Part shown: in pieces, positions 52,753 through 63,434 of the stretch | Position numbering within the stretch: position 1 is the stretch's first letter | Layout: each line of letters begins with the position of its first letter | Origin: Peronospora farinosa | Taxonomy: Eukaryota; Oomycota; Peronosporomycetes; Peronosporales; Peronosporaceae | Length of the DNA: 64,000 nt | Direction: 5' to 3' | Assembly: GCA_947646735.1 (NCBI GenBank) | Contig: CANTFK010000006.1 | Location: 59,808 to 123,807 of the forward strand | Translations under genes and position numbers: made by a program | The notes under the pieces: generated by a model | The model's database searches: none | What the model saw: only the letters and a program-made list of their open reading frames with translations | What the model was told of the DNA's origin: nothing

Positions 52753-53699
52753 ATGACTTTTTCGTTTAATTTTGCACTGGAGGATGACTCGACGACGACG
52801 ACGACGACAACGTCATCAATATCTACAACCCTATCTACCCCCTCCATCCCCTCGAAACGTTTACGTAACGGTGAAAGATTTATTTATCATCCAAATGCCA
52901 CGTCTATGGCCTTCTCTCCCGTCCACGTAGGAACTCAAACGTTTCAGATCGTCAACACGACGGACGCAAATTTTGTGACACGCACAGGCGTCATCAGTTC
53001 GATCTTGATCACGTCAGACGTCCAGACGAATGTGTACGAAGGTGGTTTCAAGCTCTGGGAATGCGCGTTGGATCTTGTCAAATTTGTAGAGATGGAGGAC
53101 ACTCCAATGGCTACGACAGTATTGGAATTGGGCTGTGGTCATGGTTTACCAGGCATTCACGCATTATTACGAGGAGCAGAGAGAGTCACGTTTAGTGACT
53201 ATAATAAGGAGGTACTTGAACTTACGACGTGTCCCAATGTGCTGCGGAATGTGGACAAGCAGTTGTTCAAGAAAGCCGAGTTCTATGCGGGAGCGTGGAG
53301 TAGCATGTCTCGATACATGGAGGAAGTGGAGCAGCAAACACACGAGCAAATGCAGTTTGATCTTATCTTGACGGCTGAGACCATCTACACGGAAGCTGTG
53401 GCAGTGGAGCTGTACCAGGTGAGGTGACCTCAATGGGGTTCCTAGCTCGACCAATAGACTCATGTGTGTTTGTGTGTGTTTTGTAGACAATCAAGCGGCA
53501 TTTGCGTCGTGCATCAAACGCTCGGGCGTTGGTAGCTGCCAAGAAGTACTACTTTGGGACGAATGGCAGCGTGCAGCATTTCGTCGGTCTTGTGCAAGCG
53601 GACGGGGTTTTTCGAGCTGAAACGGTATGGGAAGAGCGCGACGGTCGGTCGAATATTCGCGAGATTGTGCAGCTTACATACTTGGATGCAGCATTATAG
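52753..53699 (+). CDS. METTL18: Protein-histidine N-methyltransferase, METTL18/HPM1-like (copy B, two exons)
   Basis: Exons 52753..53418 and 53487..53699; a 68-nt intron with a (TG)n tract before TTTTGTAG. 292 residues, the same motifs as copy A. It differs from copy A by D/E in FKKA(D/E)FYAG and M/I in RSN(M/I)REI, and by 2 nt in the intron. The family modifies a histidine in ribosomal protein uL3 and affects ribosome assembly and elongation. The last exon contains the family C-terminus (AAKKYYFGTNGSVQHFV). Confidence 0.9.
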
Positions 53700-53905
53700 T
53701 GAGATTCGGGTCAGCGAGTATCATCGTGAGGTGGACGGATCCATTGACGCGGTAGACGAGTGTGTTGCAGCGCGGATCGTTTGTTTTTCTTCCTTCCTGA
53801 GTAAGTAAATCCATGGGCGAAAGTGGAGCCGCTTATTTTGCACTTTGGGTGGCTGTGTATAAAGCACATGATGGCGAATCGTTTACCGGTGCAGCTGATC
53901 AGCCA

Positions 53906-54670
53906 AGTATTGGTGATCATGTGCTTGCCACCTTCCTACTTAGGTAACAAGCAAATGATCACCAGGGACGCACTGACTATAGATTATATAGCTGCGCAAG
54001 GTCATTATTCACACGATATCTTGTCTGGTGATCCAGGTATTCGAAGCTCCAGTGCATACAACAGGTCCTCACACCAAGCCTTCGCTTCTTCGTGACGACC
54101 AACTCCATCATGCCACATGCACCCTGTGCAAGATGTTGCGTCTTGGTTTGCAAGTTATTCCATGTCTAGTGTAGGCTAGGACAAGTTTGACTTAGCTGCC
54201 TTGGTATAGTAAGATTTCTGCCAGAAACATTTTACACTCCAAGACGGCAATCTCGGAGGAAAGTAGACCAATTCAGTAAGCTTCTTGCTACTCAGCAAGC
54301 GTACATAAGTTCCTTGCAGACCGCTTGCACACATTAGCACCACTTCAAGTCATATATCTGTGCACGCAGCGAAGACTCTGACAGGACGTTGTACTCTGCA
54401 AAGATTTGTCTGAATTTTTGGGGTCTGAAAATACCTGATGCTGACTTCGCAGGAAAGACCAACCTCATTTTCATCACTCTCAGCTTTTTAGCACACCACC
54501 ATGCCGTCCAATTACCCCAACTTGTCTGTATCAGTTTGTAATTTCCTCCTCACGGTCGACATTGGTTAATCTTGACCATCAAAACACGAGTTTGGAGATA
54601 GAGTACAAGTGGCGAGCACTAATACTACCAAGTTGCGTGGCACTTCAATTCTGATCGTGCATATTTGCCT
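53906..54670. other. Gene-free stretch between METTL18 and gene X
   Basis: Unique sequence beyond the duplication. No ORF with recognisable features; probably the 3' flanks of two convergent genes. Confidence 0.4.
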
Positions 54671-56554
54671 TCAGCGAAGATTGTTGCAAGCAGCTATCCA
54701 CCTACTTAACGTCTTCAAACATTTGTCACGGTGTGTCTTGCCTTCTTCTCGATTGATCATCTTGATGCAGGTAGTCAGCTTCTCTAGACAGTCGCGCACG
54801 GTTTGATCCGAATACGGATTCCAATCCTTCGACTTGTAAGATACTACCTCATTAAGCATCTTTAACGCCATGTCGACTTGATTCATAGAGAAAATCCCGT
54901 CTTGCCATTGTTCCACTAGATCCATTACCGACACCAGTCGAGCTTGTATCTTACTCGTCGTAGTCGAAAACCTCGAATGCAAATGAAGAGTGCTTGCCGG
55001 TTGAGATAAGTTAGTCTTTTCATCCAGTAGCGTGAGTACGCTGGCACCAAGTCTGTGAACAAAAAAAGTGATGTGGAACGAGTTAATCGTCGATCGAGAA
55101 AAATGAAAAGGGGGTCATCTACTCGTACCTTTGCCATTCCATTTGCTTGGGCTTGTCTGGAAAGATTTTACTATAAGCAGTGATGCCGTTTGCAAAGCGG
55201 GTATATTCCGTGGACAGATCATTTTGATTGGGGGTCTCACAGATCCAACGCCTCACGTCGGTAATCGAATGTCGCACATCTATCTGGTGCGTACCCAAGT
55301 CATCTCCTGCCATCACTTGCTGTATCGCAATGAGAGCTTGAAGGATTCGCTTCGCTTTGGCTCTAGGAGGCTGTGTGTGCATGTCATTGACGAGATTGTG
55401 ATAAGTTTGCAGCTGATCCAGCGAGCTATCTGCGCTTGCCGGCTTTGTATTGACCGATGACTGTGTAAGAGGAGCATGGATACTCATCTCCAGACTTTCT
55501 AGTTGAACTCGAGCTCTGTGCCATGATAAAAACACAAAAATAAAGTCAGCATCCTCTAAAGCATCACAATACGACTCGCATGTAAGCCGTACTGGTGAAA
55601 GAAACTTTGAAGCGTCTCGTTCTTTGAGCACGCATCAGTCAGAACAGCGATGACAGATAACACTTCCTTTATGTGTTCAGCCGTCCACTCCAGGTTTCTA
55701 AAAACAACAATTGCAGCGTTTAACGCGCGAGCAACAACTTCAAGTGCTGATTTGTCTATAGTCTGCGCGTTGTGACTAGATTGGTGCTTGAGAACACGCT
55801 TGATATCGAACAGGGCCAGTACCCACGTATTCTTTGACTCAACCTGCATCCTCTTGTTAACAGTCCTGACCTTTAATATTTCCGTGAGAGCTTTGCTTGC
55901 TATCGACAGATCGTCGTTTTGTTGCTTCTTCTTAGCAGATTCTTCTTTCATTTTTTTCTCCTCGTTCTCACTAACTGGTTTTCTTTTCTGCTTTTTACGT
56001 TTATGGTCATCCTCGTCCTGAGACACACATGACGCCACTTCATTCATCTTTTCTTCGTTTTTGTTGCCATTTTTCACTTGTTTTCGCTTCCGTTTCTCTC
56101 GTTTTTCTTCTTCTTTTTCTATTGTAAAAGTGACATCGGCTACTTCCATCCGAGTCGCGATTTTTTCCAATGTCTCTTGCAATTTCTGTTGCAATTGCAC
56201 TGTACGATTCATTTCATCCAATAGGCTTTTACTAAAACAGGTCGATACTTTGCCGTGCTTCAATTGGTTCACTGCATCACGTACTTCCTCTACTTTGACA
56301 AATGATGCTACAACGCTGTCAATTGAGCTTCGTAGAGCTAAAATATCATCTTGAAGAATGAGATTTGAGCTACAGTGAAGATTCCGGGGCTTTAGCAGTG
56401 ACAAAATGCGCTCGTATAGCGCCACGGTGTCGTCCGGCTCCATGTTAATCAATGGACACGAAGAGGGGTATATGTGTGTAACCAAGGTGAAGTTGGAAAC
56501 GTAACTGCTGGATATAGTACTCATATATTGTGTTAGAATAATGCTTTCTGTCAT
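54671..56554 (-). CDS. Gene X: Lys-rich hypothetical nuclear protein, three exons
   Basis: Model: complement(join(54671..55052, 55129..55513, 55573..56554)), introns 76 and 59 nt, total 1749 nt, 582 residues with phase kept across both junctions. The N-terminal third is helical (TVQLQQKLQETLEKI). A central block has two basic clusters (KREKRKRKQVKN, HKRKKQKRKP) typical of nuclear or nucleolar proteins. The C-terminal part is helical and conserved in the truncated copy at 43.1 kb (RWICETPNQNDLSTEYTRF). The start at 56554 is the first in-frame ATG; a later ATG (MEPDDTVALYERIL) is equally plausible. I do not recognise the family. Confidence 0.7.
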
Positions 56555-58580
56555 AATACTTAAAGTATTATTTCTACTATTATTTTATTACCTGAATATT
56601 TATAAATTTTATTCACTTCGCTGAAAGCGAATAAACATTTCAATAGGAAAGATAATAAATTCTTAGGTAAGCGTCACCTCTCGAAACGAAGATTTTGCGA
56701 AAAAGATAAATTACCTCTCCATCCAAAAAAACAAGCGTACTACTTGCTTAGCGTCTTCGCTATTCCAGGCGTAGACCCGTGTACGAACGCATTCGAGAAA
56801 ATTAGCAATCGATACAACTGATGCTGCTTCCGTCAGTATCGCTTCCCTTTTCTATCTCTATCATGTGGATGTGTATAGTGTACGAAGATCCCTGTAAGCT
56901 TAAGTAGAATAAAGGCATATCAATTTTTTGAATGGAAGAAGGATATGTTTTGAAATGTTGGGAGCATATCAAACTTGATTGCCCGAAGTGATAGTATGCT
57001 GGACTTGAGAAGAAATACACGAGGATATCGCATGAGTATACAACAAAGCGAATCGCAAGCTTAACTGTATGTCGCATGCCCTTAACGTTCAAAAGCAAGC
57101 GCAACTTGTGACGGTGAAATACAAAAGCAATTGCTCGAATCGATATGTCGGAGTGTTGAATGTTTCATCAACACACATTTACTCTCGCTAAGTGTTATGC
57201 GCGAATATCTACGACGTGATAACAAACAGCACCGTGCTAAACCCATCTTGGTGCACACGATCGCGTCGCGCGCGCCAAGCTTCGCAAGTCGTGTCGCAAC
57301 TGTGCGTCCGTCAACTTACACCGCGGCGTGCGGTTGTTTTCAAGCTGACAGACAAGACATTTGAACTAAAAAATGAAGTGAAGCTGCCATTATCGCTTTG
57401 CCGATTGAAGATACCTTTGTCGTCGATTACGCCTATTTCGAGGATTCCGTAGGTTTCTTCACACAAAAAAATTGCATTTCTAGTATCTACGAACTGATAG
57501 CTTTATCTCGTGGTCCGCTGAATAATGTTAAAGACGGAAACTCAGTGGACGCTCCAATCGTTGTTCTGATGTGATCAACGCTGTTTTAAATGGACGATAA
57601 CTAGCAGCTATCGTCCATTTAAAACAGCGAGAGGCAGAACTTTTTAGATTGCTTCTTCCACGCTTAAATCCAATGGGTAGAACATATGTTGTACTACCCA
57701 AGAGATAAGTCGGTGCATCTCCTACTTTCTACTCGTATACATTGCATAATCATACAGCTACCACCTCTGACATGTCGTCAGAGAGTAGCCCAATGAATTG
57801 TTATAAAAGAGCGGTAGTCCCCCTGCTGGCGTACTCAGACCTTCCTCCAATAAGTTATCCTACGGTAAGTTTTATCCTCCGATAAATTATCTCCTTCGGT
57901 AGGTTATATAATTTTGCTTCCACCAAGCTCGTTCTATGGTCACTAAGTTATAAGTTATAACCACGCCGTTTGCTTTCTTATTCCTTCATTTCTATTATGT
58001 ATAATACACAAACTCTGCTAAGTTTAACCTCTGATGAGACGTACCCATAACTTAACGGAGGGAGTTCTGTACTGATTTTGTTTGTTTCGGGAATAATCAA
58101 TCCTGGCGTTAGTGTCTGTTTGTAAGAAGAGCCGGGTGCAAACAGACAAAGCGGTGGGACAATAATATGTGTAGCAACAAGCCATAGGATAAGCCAAGCG
58201 TGAAAAAAATAGAGCGATGATATTTTTCATGTTCCGCTCTCCTTTCAGAGATGATTTCCCTGGACTTCTCTGTATTGCAATGCGGACTCGACCTGGCAGC
58301 CGACTGCTCGCGTAATATAGCTCCATCTTTGATACTGGCACCATTATCAACTAAGCCCACATGACTAGGCTGATTGGCAACCATTGCTTCTCTATGGGAA
58401 AATACTCGCAGTGAGACTGCTGAGAGGCATTACATCACTTCAAAGAACGACCCAGTCGCACCGTCCACTCACCGCTAACATAAGTTGTCGCGCTCCAACT
58501 TCAAGTGACCATAGATTTGTACACAAGGCTTGCCTATCTCAATGAGCACATGCAGATATATACCGACCTACCTTTCTAAA
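56555..58580. other. Intergenic region
   Basis: No convincing gene. Small ORFs at 57131-57452 on the plus strand have no recognisable motif. A perfect 21-bp hairpin lies at 57579-57629 (listed separately). Short imperfect repeats of TAAGTTAT(C/A) occur around 57840-57960. Confidence 0.4.
57579..57629. repeat. Perfect 21-bp inverted repeat with 9-nt loop
   Basis: The left arm 57579-57599 (CGCTGTTTTAAATGGACGATA, less its first base, reads as the exact complement of the right arm 57609-57629) encloses the loop ACTAGCAGC. No T-run follows and no gene ends nearby, so a classical terminator is unlikely. It could be a small foldback element, a MITE remnant or a structured small-RNA precursor. Confidence 0.75.
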
Positions 58581-58589
58581 TCCAATCGG

Positions 58590-58606
58590 TCATTCTGCAT
58601 TTTTCC
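58590..58606 (+). promoter_or_regulatory. Oomycete Inr + FPR core promoter of the hexose transporter
   Basis: TCATTCTGCATTTTTCC fits the oomycete initiator (YCAYTYY) directly followed by the flanking promoter region (A/T-rich MWTTTNC). It predicts transcription start about 90 nt before the ATG at 58681. Confidence 0.75.
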
Positions 58607-58680
58607 GTCTTCTCCACAAGACCCACAACCTTCGCACACTAGTTCTTCAGTCTCTTCCACTTCAGCTCTTTTGCACCACA

Positions 58681-60216
58681 ATGGCAGCTGGTGTCGTGGT
58701 GAACGTCCACAACAACGACGATGACATCCCGACTGAGGGCTCGCGCTCCTACGCCATTATCGTGTGCGTATTCGCCGCTCTTGGTGGTCTCTTCTTCGGC
58801 TATGACCAGGGGGTTACCTCGGGCGTACTCATCATGGACTCGTTCCTCAACGACTACTGCGTCGGCTGGCACAACTTTACGTACGAGCAGTGCACGTCCT
58901 CGTCGTCCAACTTGCCTACCGAATGGATCGGATTCACAGTCTGGTACAATATGGCGTACAACTTGGGCTGCCTTGGTGGTGCCTTTGTAGGTGGCTACGT
59001 GGCAGACAAGCTGGGACGTCGCTGGACCATCTTCACGGCCGGTCTGCTCTTCTGTATTGGCACGTCTTGGGTGTCCTTTAACAAAGCGCAGGCACATGAG
59101 CTTATGTACATCGCTCGCGTGATTCAGGGCTTTGGTGTGGGCAACTCGTCGTTCTCGCTACCGCTCTTCGGCGCTGAAATGGCCCCCAAAGAGCTTCGCG
59201 GCTTGCTCTCGGGCTTCATGCAAATGACCGTCGTGACGGGCCTCTTCATGGCCAACGTTGTCAACATTATCGTGGAGCACCGTGACCACGGTTGGCGTAC
59301 GTCCAACGGTGTGGCAATGGCCGCTCCTCTTATTGTTATGCTCGGCATCTTCTTCGTACCGGAGAGTCCTCGCTGGACGTACCTGCACAAAGGCAAGGAG
59401 GAGGCGGAGAAGGTCCTCAAGCGCCTTCGCCAGACTGAAAACGTCGGTCGTGAGCTGAAGGTGATCGGCGACCAGGTCGCAGAGGAGTTGGCGGCCGACA
59501 AAGGACTCATGGAACTGCTTGAGCCGTCCATCCGTAAGCGTGTTATCATCGCTATGCTACTCCAGGTGCTGCAGCAGGCAACAGGCATCAACCCCATCAT
59601 GAGCTACGGCGCTCTTATCTTCCAGGACATCACGAAAGCTGGTATCTATTCGGCCTTCTTTCTTTCTGGTGTCAACTTCCTTAGTACCATTCCTGCCATG
59701 CGTTGGGTGGATACGTTTGGCCGTCGTCAGTTGCTTCTGATTGGTGCCGTCGGTATGGTAATAGGCCACTTATTCGCTGCCATCTTGTTCACTGTCATTT
59801 GCGACGGCAATGTGGAGAACGCCGGATGCCCGAGCGTGGGTGGCTGGTTCATTTGTGTCGGTACGGCCTTCTTCGTGTTCAACTTTGCCATCTCCTGGGG
59901 CCCCGTGTGCTGGATCTACCCCGCTGAAATCTTCTCGTTGGGTGTGCGTGCTCCGGCCGTGGCTCTCTCCACGGCTGCCAACTGGGCCATGGGCGCCGTC
60001 ATGACGGAAGTGGTCAAGCTGTTTCCGCACCTGAACATTAACGGAGTCTTCTTCCTATTCTCCGGTCTGTGTTGCATCTGTGGCGTGTTCGTGTACTTGT
60101 TCTGCCCAGAGACGAAAGGCATGATGCTGGAGGACATCGAGCTGTTGTTCAACAGCAAGAAGCCGAAGTCACCTGGTTTCGCGGAAATTAAGTCGCCGCA
60201 GCCGGTGCTAGAGTAA
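58681..60216 (+). CDS. MFS sugar porter (hexose transporter)
   Basis: 511 residues, no intron. Sugar-porter signatures in order: GGLFFGYDQGVTSGVL (TM1), DKLGRRWTI (loop 2-3), PESPRWTYLHKGKEEAEKVL near residue 228, LQQATGINPIMSYGALIF near 298 (sugar-binding TM7), DTFGRRQLLL (loop 8-9) and PETKGMMLEDIELLF near 477. Twelve hydrophobic segments can be traced. A luminal loop between TM1 and TM2 (NDYCVGWHNFTYEQCTSSSS) carries two Cys and possible N-glycosylation sites. It would import hexoses by proton symport at the plasma membrane. The ATG has a good context (CACAATGG) and a clear core promoter upstream. Codon use is C/G-ending, unlike the retroelements. Confidence 0.95.
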   Translation: MAAGVVVNVHNNDDDIPTEGSRSYAIIVCVFAALGGLFFGYDQGVTSGVLIMDSFLNDYCVGWHNFTYEQCTSSSSNLPTEWIGFTVWYNMAYNLGCLGGAFVGGYVADKLGRRWTIFTAGLLFCIGTSWVSFNKAQAHELMYIARVIQGFGVGNSSFSLPLFGAEMAPKELRGLLSGFMQMTVVTGLFMANVVNIIVEHRDHGWRTSNGVAMAAPLIVMLGIFFVPESPRWTYLHKGKEEAEKVLKRLRQTENVGRELKVIGDQVAEELAADKGLMELLEPSIRKRVIIAMLLQVLQQATGINPIMSYGALIFQDITKAGIYSAFFLSGVNFLSTIPAMRWVDTFGRRQLLLIGAVGMVIGHLFAAILFTVICDGNVENAGCPSVGGWFICVGTAFFVFNFAISWGPVCWIYPAEIFSLGVRAPAVALSTAANWAMGAVMTEVVKLFPHLNINGVFFLFSGLCCICGVFVYLFCPETKGMMLEDIELLFNSKKPKSPGFAEIKSPQPVLE

Positions 60217-61400
60217 AGTGTCTTAGTTGAGGTCGTGCTGTCAAGCCTTGTAGTGCTACGTTACACAAATAGTAGCGAAGGCGCAACAGTGTCATCTCCT
60301 TCTCTATCGTGCAATATTTTTTTGTCTATTCTGCCTCATTCATTCTAGCTTCCTTTCTATCCACCCTCCAACCTAACTATGCCTCGACGATATAATCCCA
60401 TCGCAAGTTGTCGGTCGTGTTAACGAAGCTATTGTGAACAACCGTATGTAAGTACATCTCTCGTAAAACTCAGCCGATGTCACGCTAGCGCAATAGCATG
60501 CATACCTGTGGTTCTTAAGGTCGGCTGCAAACCCAGGATCCTTATTGCCGGGCAAGCTGCGACAACGAAGAAATTCGCCGTGGTAAGCTGACAAATGCAG
60601 CAGCCGAGCGTGACACACGCAGCTATGCGATCGACCTAGGCATGTCATAAAATATGCGAGTGCCATCACGTAGATGTATTACCGACTATTGTAGCTTACA
60701 CGTGCATCCTGTCGTCTCATTCATTATTCACCACAGCCTGCTTGCACACATGATAGCACACTATTCTCATACACCAACGAAAACTGAGTTTATGTGTTTC
60801 GGCTGGGCGGGCTATGTGCCACTGCGCGCGATATTTGACAGACTATGATACTCGCGCTTGCTGTCCCGCGCGGCGGGTGGCCCATTGGGAGCTCACAACC
60901 CCTGACATCGCCGATATACCGACCAAGGGCAAATGCACGTATGCAATCGTGTTTTGCTTTGCGTAGTGTAAACTCTTCTGTGTGACTAAGGAATGACATC
61001 TTTCCATCTACTCATCATAGCTTCGACCCGATACGACTACGTTGTCGACCAACACAGTTTCATTTAGAGTGCAGACATTCCACGTTTGACCTCTTATTAA
61101 GCGAGCGGACTATCGTCAAACTTATGGCGTATTTTAACCTAGCTGCCTCGTAAATGCTGTCATTGGCGAGCTTTGTAGCTGAGTCGATGCACAACATTCT
61201 TGTGTGTATGGCTGCTCTTTTGCGACAGCCCGCGTGCAGTCTACTTCAAGCACATACGCTCACGCATTATGCACGCACACTGCGGCTGATGGATACTTAG
61301 AGAAGTTACGAAGTTACTTCAAAGTGTAGCCATGTAACATTGTCAAAATCATTGCGGTCTATATGTCAAAAATGCTTCTGCTTTTTTGACCAGTCGAACG
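60217..61400. other. Intergenic region between hexose transporter and VPS33
   Basis: No supported gene. The first 150 nt are pyrimidine-rich and probably form the 3' UTR of the transporter. A GC-rich patch (CCCGCGCGGCGGG) near 60865 is a small palindrome of no clear role. Confidence 0.4.
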
Positions 61401-61418
61401 ACATTCAAAACATTTTCG
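61401..61418 (+). promoter_or_regulatory. Possible core promoter of VPS33
   Basis: ACATTCAAAACATTTTCG directly precedes the ATG at 61419 and loosely resembles the oomycete Inr (CATTC) plus FPR (ACATTTTC). If real, the 5' UTR is almost absent. Weak match. Confidence 0.3.
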
Positions 61419-63434
61419 ATGGAGCTCGAATCTGCGCTTAAATCGGATGCTTTGACTGCCTTCTCCCGGTCAATCGAGCAAACTCTAGGTCCAGCTACTT
61501 CAGTACGTGGTAAATTAATCCTCGCAGTAGATGAATCTCAATTGACCATCTTTGAATTGCTCGCTTATGGCTCGGGTGGTACTGAATTCTACGACGGCCT
61601 CGGAATTTCTCGTCTCATTTGCGTCCAATTACAACGTGGTGACGTGGTGCAACTTCAACGACAATTGGAGATTTCTCAGAACTCAATGGACAATGGAAAG
61701 CAAAACAAGAAGACGCTGGACGTGGTGGTAGTGGCCCCACCACTTCCCACGGTGGCCAAGCGCCTGGCCGACGCCTTTCGACCGCTAGAACTCGTACCTA
61801 CCCGACGATGTGCCGTGCTATGGCTACCGACAGCCACATCAGACGTGACGTTGGAGATGGAGCGACAGGGAGTTGCGGGTTTTATTCTCCAAGCTAATTT
61901 GGCATTGGGACTGATCCCAGTGGATCGCGGAGTCGTGGCGCTTTGCCACGACAGTGTGTTTGGAGAACTCTATGTGAAGGGAGACAGTCGAGCGTTGACT
62001 GTTGTTGTCAAAAGTATCTTGGCCGTGGAGAGACATACAGGACGCAGAGTGGGAGACGTTATGTGTCACGGCTTCTTCGCTCAAAAAGTGAAAAAGATGC
62101 TGGAGCTGGCTCATCGACAACAGCAGAAAATCAAGATGAGTCGAGGAGCCGAAAAGAAAGAAGAAGAAGCAGACGTGACCATGTCGATGGATAAATTGGT
62201 GGTGATTGATCGGATGGAAGACCCGCTGTCCATGTTGCTGACGCCGATGACGTATGAAGGACTGCTGGATGCACTCGTTGGCGTCAATCATGGCGTCGTC
62301 ACGTACGAAAAAGAAGAGGATGAAGCGGATGAAACTGCTAGTGAAAGTAGACGCAGCACCACCAGTACTGTGGACGAGGAGACGACACCCACGACTACAG
62401 CGCAGAAAGTCGTATTGAACCACCTGGACGCGCTGTTTGATGAGATTCGAGACGTGAACTTCAACTTGGTTTCCGACCAGTTGGTGGATGTTGCTAAGGA
62501 CTTGGCTGCCGAAGTGCGTGGTAGTTCCGCGGGGTCTAGCTCTGACGCGCCAAAGGATAGTCAGGCAGAGTTTCAGAAGGTGAAAGCTCTGTTGTCTAAA
62601 GCACCTCACTTGGTCAAGAAGAAACGGTCACTGGCGCATCACTTGCAGCTTGTAGAGCGTATCCGAAAGCTCAGTACGCAGCAGGCTCTGCGTGGTTGTG
62701 TCGAGACTGAAATGACTATCATGAGTGCCGGTTCAAGTGCATCATCGGCTGCAGCCAAGGATGTAGGCAGGTTTTTAGAGGAGGCTATCCTGCGTGAACC
62801 TCCTCTGAACCTGTACGACGTGGTAAAACTACTTTGTTTGTGCTCTCTTGTCCGTGGTGGACTCAAACCGAACGCCTTGGCTTGGTATCGCCAGCAGCTC
62901 TGCCACACGTACGGCCACCAGATCTTGCCTTTGCTCGTGCAACTAGAAAAAATGGATTTACTTTCCGTGGAAAACCGCTTTGACTTTCCGAAAATGCGTA
63001 AGCAGCTCCTGCTTATGCGTGGTGCGCTGGATGATGAGGATACAAGATGTCCTAAGGATATCCACTTTATGTTTCCCTACACGGGGTACGCACCAATGAG
63101 TATACGTTTGTTGCAAGAATCGCTAGGCATGAAGTACAAGACACTTGCTAAGGATCCGACGTCATCAATGCTGAGTTTGAGTAGTTGGAATGTCCATGGG
63201 AATAGGAAAGAGAATGGATCCAGCAGCTATCTTCGCATGTCTGGAGAAGCTTCAGGTTATGACACTAGCACCGATGACAAACGCCAAAATGTGCTGGTAT
63301 ACTACGTTGGTGGAGTCACGGTCGCAGAGCTTACAGCATTTCGCTTCCTGAATCAAAAGCAGAGCGATTTTTATTTCTTCGTTGCTGCCACCTCCGTATG
63401 CAATGGTAGTCGTCTTTTGCGTGCCATCTACTGA
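61419..63434 (+). CDS. VPS33: VPS33-type Sec1/Munc18 protein (HOPS/CORVET subunit)
   Basis: 671 residues, one exon, first ATG at 61419 (MELESALKSDALTAFSR); the open frame extends upstream only through non-ATG codons. SM-family hallmarks: LVVIDRMEDPLSMLLTPMTYEGLLDALVG near residue 264 corresponds to the 'DR..D..TPLL.Q.TYEGL' block of VPS33. YYVGGVTVAELTAFRFLN near residue 627 corresponds to the C-terminal 'GGVT..E..ALR' block that separates VPS33 from Sly1/Sec1. A charged insertion (AEKKEEEADVTMSMDK) and a Ser/Thr-rich loop sit in domain 2. It chaperones SNARE assembly for endosome and vacuole fusion. VPS33A and B types cannot be separated by eye. Confidence 0.87.
   Translation: MELESALKSDALTAFSRSIEQTLGPATSVRGKLILAVDESQLTIFELLAYGSGGTEFYDGLGISRLICVQLQRGDVVQLQRQLEISQNSMDNGKQNKKTLDVVVVAPPLPTVAKRLADAFRPLELVPTRRCAVLWLPTATSDVTLEMERQGVAGFILQANLALGLIPVDRGVVALCHDSVFGELYVKGDSRALTVVVKSILAVERHTGRRVGDVMCHGFFAQKVKKMLELAHRQQQKIKMSRGAEKKEEEADVTMSMDKLVVIDRMEDPLSMLLTPMTYEGLLDALVGVNHGVVTYEKEEDEADETASESRRSTTSTVDEETTPTTTAQKVVLNHLDALFDEIRDVNFNLVSDQLVDVAKDLAAEVRGSSAGSSSDAPKDSQAEFQKVKALLSKAPHLVKKKRSLAHHLQLVERIRKLSTQQALRGCVETEMTIMSAGSSASSAAAKDVGRFLEEAILREPPLNLYDVVKLLCLCSLVRGGLKPNALAWYRQQLCHTYGHQILPLLVQLEKMDLLSVENRFDFPKMRKQLLLMRGALDDEDTRCPKDIHFMFPYTGYAPMSIRLLQESLGMKYKTLAKDPTSSMLSLSSWNVHGNRKENGSSSYLRMSGEASGYDTSTDDKRQNVLVYYVGGVTVAELTAFRFLNQKQSDFYFFVAATSVCNGSRLLRAIY

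Larger units (their letters stand above)
50007..53905 (+). repeat. Inverted duplication, arm B (CRN + METTL18)
   Basis: Mirror of 1335-5218. It includes the direct repeat ATGGAAAGTTATCAAGAATG-type unit upstream of CRN (two tandem copies in both arms) and runs past METTL18 to about 53905. In this arm, host DNA is uninterrupted between CRN and DCAF1, so arm B appears to be the ancestral arrangement. Confidence 0.93.

Noticed and set aside
57131..57452. Small protein genes in the 56.6-58.6 kb intergenic region
   Set aside because: Two overlapping frames without motifs, start context or core promoter; not supportable as coding.
61839..62609. 256-codon minus-strand ORF
   Set aside because: Fully antisense to the VPS33 coding sequence, rich in His/Phe/Gln from complementary codons, no conserved motif; a shadow ORF.
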